From Chiua virens (taxonomy: Eukaryota; Basidiomycota; Agaricomycetes; Boletales; Boletaceae): DNA of 64,000 bases. Made by a program: the position numbers and the translations under genes. This document shows positions 10,530 through 21,520 of the stretch, piece by piece. Within the stretch, counting starts at the first letter, position 1; every line of letters begins with the position of its first letter. The notes under the pieces were generated by a model. That model did not search any database. It saw only the letters and a list, made by a program, of their open reading frames with translations, and was not told the DNA's origin. The stretch lies in assembly GCA_019787685.1 (NCBI GenBank), contig JAHNUO010000005.1:186001-250000 (forward strand), in the 5' to 3' direction.

Positions 10530-13483
10530 TTAGATAAAACCCACCAACGCAAGATGACCTCCAACGACAGGGCGAGCCTCGAAACCATCCGATGCGCCAC
10601 TCACAGTATCGTACCAGTCACTCAGAGGCACGTTATTCGCACCGTCTGCGGCGTACTTGAACACCGAGTCAATGAACATGTCTCTGGTGGTAACATTGGT
10701 CATGAAGGCAGCTGTCCACATTTGCCAGTCCGACTTGGTGTACGTGTGTCTATCGTGCGCGTGCGCGGTCAAGGTGGGTTGATATGGAATCTCACGGATT
10801 GAGGCTCACCGGGTGTCGAGAGGGACACCATACGTGTCTTCATCGAGCGCTAGGTCAACAAAAGCGACGGAAAATTTCATCTGGTACTTACTGACGACAG
10901 TTGCGTACCAGGCGGTCTCTAACAGCCAATGCAGGTAAACCATGAATGTAGAAGGGTCTCGGATAGGAATGACATACGCATATCGTAGACCGATTGTGGG
11001 AACACACTCGTGCCAAGAAGCTTGTCAGCATACAAGTTATACGACAAACCCCAGCTACGTGAAGTAAGTCGATGCACAAAGAAATTGATCTTGCTCACGG
11101 ACCTGCTATCATTTCCATAGGACAAGTCCTAGGTGCTTTCCACCCTCAGCGGTGGCCAAGTTCAAAATTTGCGGCACATAGCTGGCCACAATTGACTGGG
11201 ATAATTTGATTCAGATGGAAGCCTGACTTAGCATGATGCACCCACACTATAGTTCTGTTGGTTCGTCGCGTCTCCAAGCATTCCGGAGATTTCGGCCATA
11301 GCTTGAATGCCAATAACACCCTTGATAGCGAGATTGGTTTGATTAGCAAGCGCACCAGCAAAGTCATCTGTGCTGATCTGGTAAGCGGGAATAAGAGATT
11401 CCGCAACGAGATAGCCGGTCCATTGGTTGAGCAAGTCGATCTACAAATATTTATACTAGTCACGCAGCCAAAATACTAGAGGGTACTCACATAGCTAGTG
11501 ATGATTGAAGTATCCGCTGTTTTCTGAGTGTAACTCAAAGTCATGATGAGCATGTTTCCACATTCTATTCGGCTTGAGTGTGCATAGATTTAAGTATCAG
11601 ATACGCTTTACCTTCGAGGGGCATGTCTTCAGCGTTACCATCGTTATGCCCAGTAGCCTTGGGGTATGTAGAACCTGACTCGCATGAGTATACTTCGTCA
11701 CCTCAGGCGATCAGGAAAAATCTCACCGAGGTCATGAACTGCATATTTTTTTGGCCATTGTCCTGTGGCCTGATACTCGAACAGACTAAGAAGGAGATAT
11801 TTTCCAAGTGCAGGGTTGGTATAGAGCAGGACAGGCCAAGCTGGCATGATCACGTCAACAGTATTAATATTCTGACGAAGCCGAATTCAGAACGTCCCCC
11901 TCGAGTTAGGGCAGAATACATGGGCCGACGTACCCATCGCTGGATATTTCTGACCATGGGTCAATCAAACTTCGATGTAGCCTGTAAATAAATCCTACCT
12001 TTCAAAAACATGAGCACGTCACTAGTATTCCATGAACCATCAGCGGTCTGTGATATCGTGATTTCCATAGCACCGAATGCCTGTCTGATGGAGAGTTGAA
12101 CGACGCCAGCATAGTTGCTAGAAATAGCAGAGGCATCGCTCTCGACCTTCTGGTCAAATTCTTGGGATCTGAGTATAGCGTTAGAGAAGTCCTCGATGAA
12201 GGCTTCGATCTGACGGTAAAAAAGATTATGAGAGTTCTAAAATGTGATATCACGATGCGGGGCTGACCATTCCCTCAACACCCGATGGATAGGACACTCA
12301 GAGCGTAGAGACTTCTAGCTTGATATACACCTCCGGCGATGATGTACTCGACAGCAGGATCCCTGACATGCCCGATAGTGAATACGACAACGTCACTGGT
12401 TCCGGAAACCGTGCCAAGGTCCTGGGCGAAAGCAAAAACTGGCCAGTCATCGCTGATTGCACGGAAGGTGGTGTTGAGTGTATTCGCAAGCACGCCGTTG
12501 CCTATGAATTGAGCGCGAACAACGACGTCCTGACCTGTTTGGTAGGTTGTCGAAGTTCCATTCTGGGGTCATGATCAGAGTTTCGTGATTATAGGAATGT
12601 GGACCCACGTACGTTCGTTGTGGAATAGTAGGCAGCTCCCTCTGCGTGATACGAAAGTTGATACAGTCTGGCCACAGGTGAAACCAACCTAATGAACTTA
12701 CGCAAGATGAAGTCACTGTACTCTGTATAATCTTCTTCCGATTGCAGCATAACTTGGTGGGTGAAAACCGGTCCGGTCGTGTTACTCTGCCATGTGACGG
12801 TCCGTGTGTTGTCACTCGCGCAAGCCCACTCAGCGCTTATGTCTGTATAGATGCTGACGGAGTGCGCTGCACCGTTCGTTGAGATGGCTTGGATGGCGAG
12901 GTACGAAAACGGAGTGGATTGCTTCGTTAGATCTGAGGGCTAGTTTCAAGAACATGGCCGTGAAGGTGGAAGACGATGAAAAGTGATAAGTGCATACCTC
13001 GACGGGGCTAGTAAAGTTGAGAAAAATATCAACCGGTCCAGCATTCAAGTGGAAGTAGGTGGACGTAGCAGTGAACTAAATGGGGATGAGAAGCCTTTCG
13101 AAATGAGTAAATATCTGGACACTACCTGCATGCTCTGCTGGGTTGCGAGTGTTGGCGAGGTGCCGGGGACAACTGGGTCTCCGAGAATGGTATACATTGT
13201 TTTGTCGACTCTGATATAACCAGCCCATCCTAGAGTCTACTTGGATCAGATACAATATAACTTAGCCTATAATGATCATACCCCCGTAGCCCAGAATTGG
13301 GGCCACGCCTGATTCAGCCGCCGCCCCAGTGCCTTGCGGAAGCCATGCGGATAAGTAAGGTGACCTCACTGCAAGGGGAATCGATGCAGGATTGAGAGGT
13401 TGCGCGGTCCACGAAACCGCTAAAACTGCTGTACTGAGCAGCGACGTGACAGACGCTACAGAAATCAGACTGAATAGCACCAT
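10530..13483 (-). CDS. gtaA: Secreted glutaminase GtaA-like
   Basis: Extracellular glutaminase A type (the DUF5127/DUF4965/DUF1793 family), expected to release ammonia from L-glutamine outside the cell. The start at 13483 opens a signal peptide (MVLFSLISVASVTSLLSTAVLA). Then SWTAQPLNPASIPLAV and SPYLSAWLPQG, the conserved N-terminus of these proteins. Later exons give DKTMYTILGDP, TTGPVFTHQVMLQSEEDY, FAQDLGTVSGTSD, SYNLYADKLLGT, MQSAWYATVV and the hallmark C-terminus YTKSDWQMWTAAF, SDWYDTVSGASDGFEARPV, GGHLALVGF, ending at 10530. About a dozen short introns interrupt the frame; their exact borders were not all resolved. Convergent with the NACHT relic. Family identification is strong; enzymatic activity is family knowledge and is not shown by the sequence alone. 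Confidence 0.92.
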
Positions 13484-16118
13484 TTTGGCAGAGCGAGCTC
13501 AGCGCGGGGCGAAGTCCAAGGGTAACAACGGTTCCGATGGAGAGTGAGCACTTAGTATACGTTGCCATCGGACACATTTCTTCGAGACGAAGAACGTGAT
13601 CTATTACGAGAAGCTCGCTGGGGCTGTTCACGTGTAACATCACTTCGTAACATACTCTGGATTCATGATGATGAATTGTCAGATGACATTAAATGCCGCA
13701 CCTTTTCCGAGTCACGAAACTGTGGCTTCAGCGCTTCAGCCTTCGGAACTGACTTGACTCTGAATTGGGAGCGCTCGCCGTAGCGCGATGGGTGTTTCTA
13801 CGGTGGTCGACGACTCATAGATTGGCCATACAATGTGAAACGGAACAACGAATATCCCAGGAAGTGGCACCAGTGCTTGAGCCGGTTCAAGCTTGTGGAA
13901 CCGCAGGGCCGCACCGGGCCGGATAGTTCAGCCACAGACTCATTTTAGCTCCAGGATCATCGCTTTGTTGAACCACGTGAACGCCAATATTCGAGTCAAA
14001 AGCTAATCTTCCGACTAACAGGCATTTTCCACAGTCACTGGCGGGCTCGCGGTGTGCCCTTCTGAACCTATCAGATATTGAAGTACGAATCGATCCAATA
14101 CAAGAAACACAAGATTAATTTGAAGTCGCTGTGTTATTTATCAATCAACACCGGCTATGATTCATGTGATTTGAATTCATATCAGTAAAACCACATAATG
14201 CTAGTCCACTGATGCAACACCGGGGAACAGCTTCGAGTTAATAAGGTGCACATTTACAAGTTAGTGGTTAAACTTGTAGTCTGCACACAGTGCACAGTAT
14301 GTGAAAATTTTATTAACCCCAGGGGTACGCACGCAATCTTCTATCACACCGTCTCCATTCACACTCCCTTTGTAGACCACTGAGCCAAGTATTGAACTCC
14401 TGGAATGCACGACGTGAGAGGGGTACCTTTGCTTTTTTTAAATATAATCCCCTCGACAGCATTCAGTTCATGCCGCCGATGAAGCGGCGACAACTCAAGT
14501 TCACCCGGGTTCGTTGCGACGTACCGGTTGCAATAACTCACGTTGATCATTTCAGTGGTCCTCCGAGACCTAGATACGAGGCACCTACTCGGCGCCGTTA
14601 CTTTCGCACCCAGTAGCAACACGTTTTTGGGCCATAATTACTTGCCTCGAAGATGGGTGCCTTTCTTCTGATCCTTCGACCCAGTAAATCACTCTTGCGC
14701 AGACACCGCAACACCCGCGAAGTTTGCATTTTTGATGCCACTTTTTCAAAGTCAGCCTTCAACGACTCGGGGTCTGGTTGTCAGATTGATGGTATGCGGT
14801 AACACTGTCGAGCAATCTTAATCTAACAAGTGCCCTGAGTTCCTGATGCGAACAATGGTTTGTGTCATTTGTATGGTGTTTTCGTCATCCAACTTCCGTC
14901 GCTTGATTTCCTTCAAAAAGACAGATAGCAAGCCGTCATTGACTACGTCCTTCAACAGACGAGTCGCATCCGAGTTCATGTCCCGAGTTTGACAGGATGA
15001 TTATACATACACGGAGCTGTACAACCTCTGTCGCACTTGATCACTAATAATAACATTGTCTAACGTACATGGGCTGAAAGTTATCTCCGGTGATCACTTA
15101 CTCTAATACTTACGTCCTTTCGAGGTATCCGAAGTTCCCGAAACTCACCCGAGTTACTCGACCTATAGAGAGCGGTATTGTTGTCTTCTATTCTCCTCTA
15201 GCCGTCTACATCAATAGAACGTTCCCAGCTCTGCGTGATAGGTCGTCTGGGCTAGCTGATGATCTGAAAGATTCCACTTTGGGATCAATGTTCGTGTCCT
15301 GGTGTGCCTACGAGATGTGTCACTTAGGCTTCGGAGGGCTAGTGTGGAGTGGTAAACATTTCTCACCCGATCTACAAGTATGTGTGTACATACTGATGAA
15401 TTTCGTTATCTAGCATCGTTATTCGGTTCGGATGATCAGAGCTGAGAGAAACAGAAGTTCAGGAGAAGACGTTGACTGAATTGAAAGGTCGTTATCAGAA
15501 TCTATTGAGAGGTGATGTTTACGAACCCCTCAATCTAAATGACTGGCGTTGATAAGTTAAACGACAACTCATGATCTAATCATTCAGTGATTCATCCAAG
15601 CGATGATGCGAATACTGAGTGTTCGCCGTGTTTTAATCAGAAAAGACGTCATCGGCAACGACTTACGAAAAACCGAGTCTGAACATGAACGCGGGTTCAT
15701 TCCGACAACCAATATAATAAGGGTCGTACGCGCTAAGACGCATCTTGACTCACCTTTGTCCTGTTCTCCTTAGACTAAGTGGGGAAACGATGAGTTCCCC
15801 GTGTTGATCAGCTTTCGACGCGCCTTTTAGTGTACCGAGAATAGGACGACCTCGGCGCCGCGGCATATGTACGATACTACAATCATAACAACTGACATGT
15901 TGGCGCCCCGAGTCCCACGGATATCATGAGATTACATAATGTGTATTTTCGGAGGGTCAATATTTATTTTCCGACGAGTTGCAATGTGACCTGTCAGGTA
16001 AACCCCAACAAAAAAACACAAACACCCTCCCTGAAAAATTCGGTTACACCCAGCGAACTCCTAAAAAGATTCTTCCCTATCTAGCTCCTGAACATATCTG
16101 ATTTCGGACAGGTCTTCC
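13484..16118. other. Long intergenic region, 2.6 kb
   Basis: Separates the divergent glutaminase and AT-hook/Myb genes. Frames here are short and unsupported. The central part near 14100-14330 is AT-rich and contains a nested palindrome (annotated separately). The last 150 bp before 16119 are likely promoter and 5' UTR of the AT-hook gene. Otherwise I see nothing. Confidence 0.6.
14237..14317. repeat. Nested palindrome
   Basis: Outer arms GTTAATAA (14237-14244) and TTATTAAC (14310-14317) are perfect inverted repeats. Inside, TACAAGTT (14255-14262) and AACTTGTA (14271-14278) form a perfect 8-bp stem around an 8-nt loop. A TGCAC/GTGCA pair lies between them. It could be a tiny MITE remnant or a protein-binding palindrome. 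Confidence 0.6.
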
Positions 16119-18045
16119 ATGGACAATCCTCAACATTACCAACCACTCTCACACGCCCTCAATCCCCCGATAGTCCAACCACAATATGAGGAGGAGGAGG
16201 AAGGTGACGACGAGGGTGCCGTGGAGGAGCAACTTGAAAGGGATGACGATGACGCTGACGCGTACGTGTCTCGCTTTCGTGTTCGGATGTGTTTGCAAGT
16301 CACCTCTTGGCAGATCAAATCGTGCTGTCGAACAAACACCCAATACGAGTGGAGCAGGAAATCGACGCGCCGACCCAACACCTTCTATACCGTCGCAACC
16401 ATCTGGTCCGCCCTCTGAAGATGTCGAACGCAAACGACGTCCCGGTCGCCCCCGCGGCTCAAAAAACAGGCGTATTCGCGTTTCCGGTATTGAAAGAGAT
16501 ACACCAGTCGCGAGTACCACCGCGGCGGCGGCGGCGGCGAAACATCCTGCAACCACTCATGGATTTTACCAATACACTGCTCCCCCAGCACCGGGTGAAG
16601 TACACCCGCATAACCAACAATATTATGAATTTCAGTGGCGTGTTCTCAATTTGTGTGCTGAGTTTTATGGTGCTGCTGAAGAGCTCATCGTGAGTTCAAT
16701 TCTGGGGTGAGTTTCGCGGAACGGGTGAATGCTAATACGCTGTTCGCGTCCAGAAAGCTACACCTTCACTGGTGATCGCCCAGTGTTATCAGATGGGACC
16801 AGGCGTCAAAGTTGATCCTTTGACTATGCTTGGTGAGGCCAAGCGGATTTGCGATACTCTTGTAACTGTTTCCTCAGCTATGGTAGTGTATCTCTCAGTA
16901 ATGTGTTTCCATATAGCTCGCCTCACCTGCACGACTAACTGCGCACCCTCCTCCCGTACCATACCCATTCATTCCGGGCTATACCCCTCTGGCGCCCCAG
17001 CCTCCCCAACCACAATTACAACCGACTCCTCCCCCTTCAACCAATGGAAAACCTTCAGCTGCGCAGACATCAGGTTCTGTGATATCAAATCCACAGTCAT
17101 TTGTCGTCTCTATGGGACATCAGCATACAACAGCACAGCAATACGTTCCTGGAGTGTATAGTGCTCCCACATACCCAACGACTCCGTACTATGGCTATAG
17201 TGGCTATAACGGCTTTTACCCATCGGTTCCGGCAACACAAGCTGGGCCCAGCACTTCCACGACTTCGAATGGGTCTGTGGGTTTGATACCAGGAAGCGCG
17301 GGCAACCAAGGCGCTTGGTCTGATAATGAAACAGAAAAGTTGAAGAAATTGGCTGAGGAACACCGCAGTCCGAACGGAGAGATAACATGGGATGCATTGT
17401 GTGAGAAATGGGGTAACTCTCGAACAAGGTACGGCTTCGTCGATGATGGTGTATTTTGGTAGTTTGACGATCCTTCAAAGGCACCAAATTCTCATCAAAG
17501 CGACTTCACTGGGTCTCAAAGAGTCGTCGTCCAGAGGGACAAAGCGTCGGCGTGATACGGATAGCCAAATGTCTTCTGACCGTCCACCGGCTAGTGCACC
17601 GACGCCAGGCACTGAGAATCCGATGCCAGCGCATACAGTTGCCTCGGCTCCACCTCCACCGCAGTCTGCGGCACCCGTGCAACAGAACACACACCCGCCT
17701 GCGCCACCATCGCAGGCTGCTCCTCCTAGTTCTGCTCCACCATCGGCTTCGCCAGCCCCTTCAACTCCTGCTACCTCCACACAACCATCGCCTGCCATTC
17801 GCCATGCACAGACCCACCAACAAGCCCCATCACGCAATTTCCCATACCCGATGCCTACGGTTGCGGCAGCAACGTCCCCTGTCATTTCAACCACCACACC
17901 ACAACTGCCACAAGAAAGGTCTGGGAGTGCAGGTGCTTATTATCGACGGCCAAATCCGTCAGCTGGATCTGGATCAAAGCTGCCTCCACATGGCGTTACG
18001 AACCATCAGTACATGTACCAACCTAATGGTCGGAGGGAAAACTAA
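16119..18045 (+). CDS. AT-hook and Myb/SANT-like DNA-binding protein
   Basis: Probable nuclear DNA-binding or chromatin protein. Five exons fit in frame: 16119-16261, 16314-16689, 16754-16861, 16917-17428, 17481-18045, giving 567 aa. Order of parts: acidic N-terminus (about residues 20-48: EEEEEGDDEG, ERDDDDADA), an AT-hook near residue 85 (KRRPGRPRGSKNRR), a helical block (QWRVLNLCAEFYGAAEELI, SLVIAQCYQMGPGVKVD), a Pro/Gln-rich linker, then a Myb-like helix set near residues 350-400 (GAWSDNETEKLKKLAEEH, ITWDALCEKWGNSRT/RHQI). The basic stretch RGTKRRR may be a nuclear localisation signal. The C-terminal 180 aa are P/A/S/Q-rich and probably disordered. It is followed on the same strand by MEX67. 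No named orthologue recognised. Confidence 0.85.
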
Positions 18046-18457
18046 GCGTATCAAACGCTTTACACCAAACTGTTTGATTCTGTTACTATTAGAACCCATT
18101 CCTGAATTACATTATTTTGCACTTTTTCTTTTCTTTTCTTTTCTTTTTTGGACGTGACAATGGTCACACTATGAAAAGTATTATGTAATAAATTTGTTTT
18201 GCCATAAAATATGGATTAATAAGGGGTTTGTTTGGCACAAGCCTCTGAACCAAACAATCTGCTGTGCCACTGGTCTCCAAAACAAGGCACGCTGACTCAA
18301 CACAGCCGCTTTGTTAGACCACATTCTGATTCACTGGACTTGCGCTGCACCACTCCCACACATCCTTCTTGTCTTCCTGCCACCACCATCACCTCCATTA
18401 CAACCAGTATAACACGCACGACTTTCATTTCTTCAGTCCAACACTGCACCTGCAGCC
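18046..18457. promoter_or_regulatory. 3' UTR of AT-hook gene and promoter of MEX67
   Basis: 412 bp between stop and next start. Near 18121-18150 there is a (CTTTT)n-like microsatellite followed by an AT-rich block with AATAAA-like sequence around 18186-18200, fitting a polyadenylation region. The last 130 bp before 18458 are CA- and C-rich, typical of a fungal 5' UTR. Confidence 0.5.
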
Positions 18458-21101
18458 ATGTTCTCGAGTCAGACATCCGCGGCGGGCAACCGCACACTAG
18501 CGACAACCGCTCTCAGGAGCGCCGGACTCATTGACAAGGACGAACGCATGAAGGATGTCTCCGCAGACAGACCTGGCGGGCGCAAAGGCGTTTCCAAGAT
18601 CCGCTCTCACCGCCCTCGTCCGATTGATGCCTTCAAAGACTCGGGTCCATCCAAGGCTTCCATGGTAAATACAAGACCTTACTCTTTCGATGTTGCGTTC
18701 TCTATATTCATCATATTATTGCATATTTCCTACTCCATTTACCGATTGCTTAAACGTTGCTCTCTGTACATCCTATCTACTGGCATCGGTGGTTTCGTTC
18801 CCATTCCATCGTCGTATCATGTCTCACTTCCTACTGTCGTAACTTCTGTCCCCCCCTTTTTACTTGAAAACACCGCGCTCACCTTGTTGTCTGTTCGCTC
18901 CCACCCTCGCCCCCTTGAACTCGCCTCTGCTATGTACGTCGTGTGGTATTCAAGCTCGCCGCGCGGACACAGCTTGTCGGCGCGCCCATGGAGGGTATCT
19001 CAATCCGTGGCGCTTCGAGCACAAGGAACCCGACGGTGGGACGACTTCGCAGGAATGCGGTTGCGGCGACCTCGGTAGCGGGCAGTGGGAGAGTGCCCAC
19101 GGTGGGAGTGAAGACGATTGACGTTTGGAGGCATTTCGTGAATAAAAGGTGGAACCCGAACGCGCAGTTTCTGAATCTCGAGGTGAGTCCGAGGAACGTA
19201 TTCGGCGACGGGGTTCTGAAAGGTGTTTTGTTGCTTGGCAGTCCATGTTGGACGACCCGGAACTTGCGAAGCACGGACTGTTACCGCCTGGTGCTCCTGG
19301 GTCGACGCCGAGAGAAGCTTCCGTAATACTTAAACTTGCTTCCAATCTCAAGCCGCCAGTGAGTTTCTTTTTGTGGTATTATCTAGAACGTCACTCACTA
19401 TGCGATGTCAGGTTCAGACAGTCTCTTTGGCCAATAATAATATATCTTCGGGCCAACTACTATCAACCCTTGCGCACTACCTACCAAAGCTCGCCAATCT
19501 TTCTTTGAAAAATAACGATCTCAAAGTCTGGCGAGATATTGACTACTTGTCGGGGAGACGGGGTAAATTGGAACACCTTCGGGAGCTGATCATGATCGGC
19601 AATCCATTGAGGGAGCTTGAAATCAAACATAGCAGAGGGGACAAGTATAAGAGGTAAGCTGCGCAATGTCAACGTAATTTGGTCTTTGCCTTAGCACATC
19701 ATCAGCGACATGGCTCGGCGATTTCCATCTCTGGTCATGTTGGATCAGGAAGCGATTACAACAATCGGCTTCGACGCACCTGGACCTTCATCCACCGCAG
19801 CGACCGAAAAGCGGCCGACTGCTACTACTTTCCCCTTTGAAATGAAACCTTCGTTTATTACGGGGGTTGAAGACAGCATTATCAGTAACTTTCTCGTACG
19901 GTGAGTCACCCCCTTCGTTTTGTCCGAATGGGTCTGATTTTGGTCATTTTTGCCCCAGGTTTTTCCCATTATTCGACGATCAGCGAGCTGCGCTTTTGGA
20001 CGCCTACCATCCTTCAGCAACATTTTCATTTTCTATCAACACTAGTATTCCCGCTCGAGCTCGGATACAAGGACTGCATACGCAGTTACCGAATCAACGA
20101 AAGCTAGACTGGTCAGTCTGGCTGAACGGCGGTTCGCGGAACTTGAACCGGCTTGGTGGCGGTGGCAGCTCGGATAAGGCCTTCCAGAGTTTGCATCTTG
20201 GAAGCGAAGCTGCTATTCGAGCGATGTCCTCCCTTCCAAAGACGAAACATGAGATCTCGGGTTCGCCGGAAAAGTTTTGCATTGATGCATGGCCTGTGGG
20301 GCAAGGCGAAGACCTAAAGCTATTTATTTCGCTCCATGGTCAGTTCACTGAAGGTGTGTTAACTTCCCGCGATAATATCGCTTGATGTGTCTTCTCGGAT
20401 ATAACCGGTTGGCACTATCAGCGACCAAGTAGCGCGATATCATGTATGACTGACTGTTGTTGCGCCTTTAGAGCCGTCCCAAGGAATTAGGTCTTTTGAC
20501 AGGGCATTTATACTTGCTCCCGCTGCGCCTGGTTCTCGGTTCGTTTTCGCTCGTCGCCATTGTCTAATTTAAATTAACGCCGTCTGTCACTGGATGTTCC
20601 TTAGGGCAAAGTTGAATGGTTGGGACGTGTCGATACTCTCTGATCAGTTATGTGTACGAGCGTACTCTAGTTACGAGGCTTGGAAGCCAGGACCGATGAA
20701 GGTGCAACTGGGAGATTCATTACCACCCCAACAAGCGACGCAGCGACAAACGGTGTCCCTGCCGGCAGCTCAGACAGCTCCAAGATGCTTTATCCGGTTT
20801 TGTGAGTCGCGTGGTCCCTTGAGGCATTTGAGCAAAGATTGACTTACGCTATGTATTCGTGGCCTGTTTCCGGGTCTAGTCTGAGCCTCAACGTGGTCTA
20901 ATTATGCAGATTTGCCAGCGAACGGGATTGAATGTGCCGTTTGCGGTGGACTGTCTGCAGAATAATGCGTGGGATCTGGACAGGGCGATTGCCAATTTTG
21001 AACAAGTGAAGGTTAGTGGGCAGACATTATTACTGGTTGGAAGACTTACGTACGTTTTCGCTGGACCGCAGGGGGCACTGTCACGAGACGCATTTCTGTA
21101 A
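18458..21101 (+). CDS. MEX67: mRNA export receptor Mex67/NXF1
   Basis: Carries mRNPs through nuclear pores together with Mtr2/NXT1. The start at 18458 ([12 protein letters not shown]) is followed by a basic region ([18 protein letters not shown]) and [21 protein letters not shown] leucine-rich repeat block follows ([47 protein letters not shown]). Next is the NTF2-like domain ([72 protein letters not shown]-type exon [16 protein letters not shown]). The last exons encode a TAP-C/UBA-like domain ([30 protein letters not shown]) and the terminal GALSRDAFL. This is the full domain order of the family, so the gene looks complete. Introns are short and not all resolved. Functionally related to the FG nucleoporin at 2755, which is the type of protein it binds. 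Confidence 0.93.
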
Positions 21102-21520
21102 AGTTGCGGGGACTGTCGGCTGAGAAGGGGATGGCTCATAGGACTGGCTCAATCAACGATTTCGATGAGGACGTTAAAATGTATTTATTCCACGTATATC
21201 ATGGCAGATTTTTTATTCCGATGATGTCGTACAAGTCATTTCGTTTCCCGCGGATTCCAGACTAGTAAGTAACCTTAAAAACTGGTACTAGGACAGAAGG
21301 AGGATGGTTGCAAGGGTGACTGTTAGGCGGCTGCCTCGAGGATACGGTAAGTACGAGAGCGCCGTTTACTCCGCATTAACCAAGTACGTATATCAAACAG
21401 GCCACTCATGGAAAATCTTGACAAAACTTCTTTTCTTTTCTTCTTGCTTATATCTACCCGCTTTACCTCCTCCTCTTCTACACCTCCCCCTCCCCCTCAC
21501 GATTCCTCTGACGACCTGCA
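21102..21520. promoter_or_regulatory. Intergenic with pyrimidine-rich leader of the ankyrin gene
   Basis: 419 bp. From about 21420 to 21510 the + strand is almost entirely C and T, ending a few bases before the ATG at 21521. Such CT tracts are common just upstream of strongly expressed fungal genes. Confidence 0.5.

Noticed and set aside
11578..11991. Plus-strand 137-codon frame inside the glutaminase region
   Set aside because: Antisense to glutaminase exons that carry clear family motifs.
17475..17897. Minus-strand Gly/Ala/Val-rich frame of 140 codons
   Set aside because: Antisense shadow of the Pro/Ala/Ser-rich tail of the AT-hook/Myb gene.
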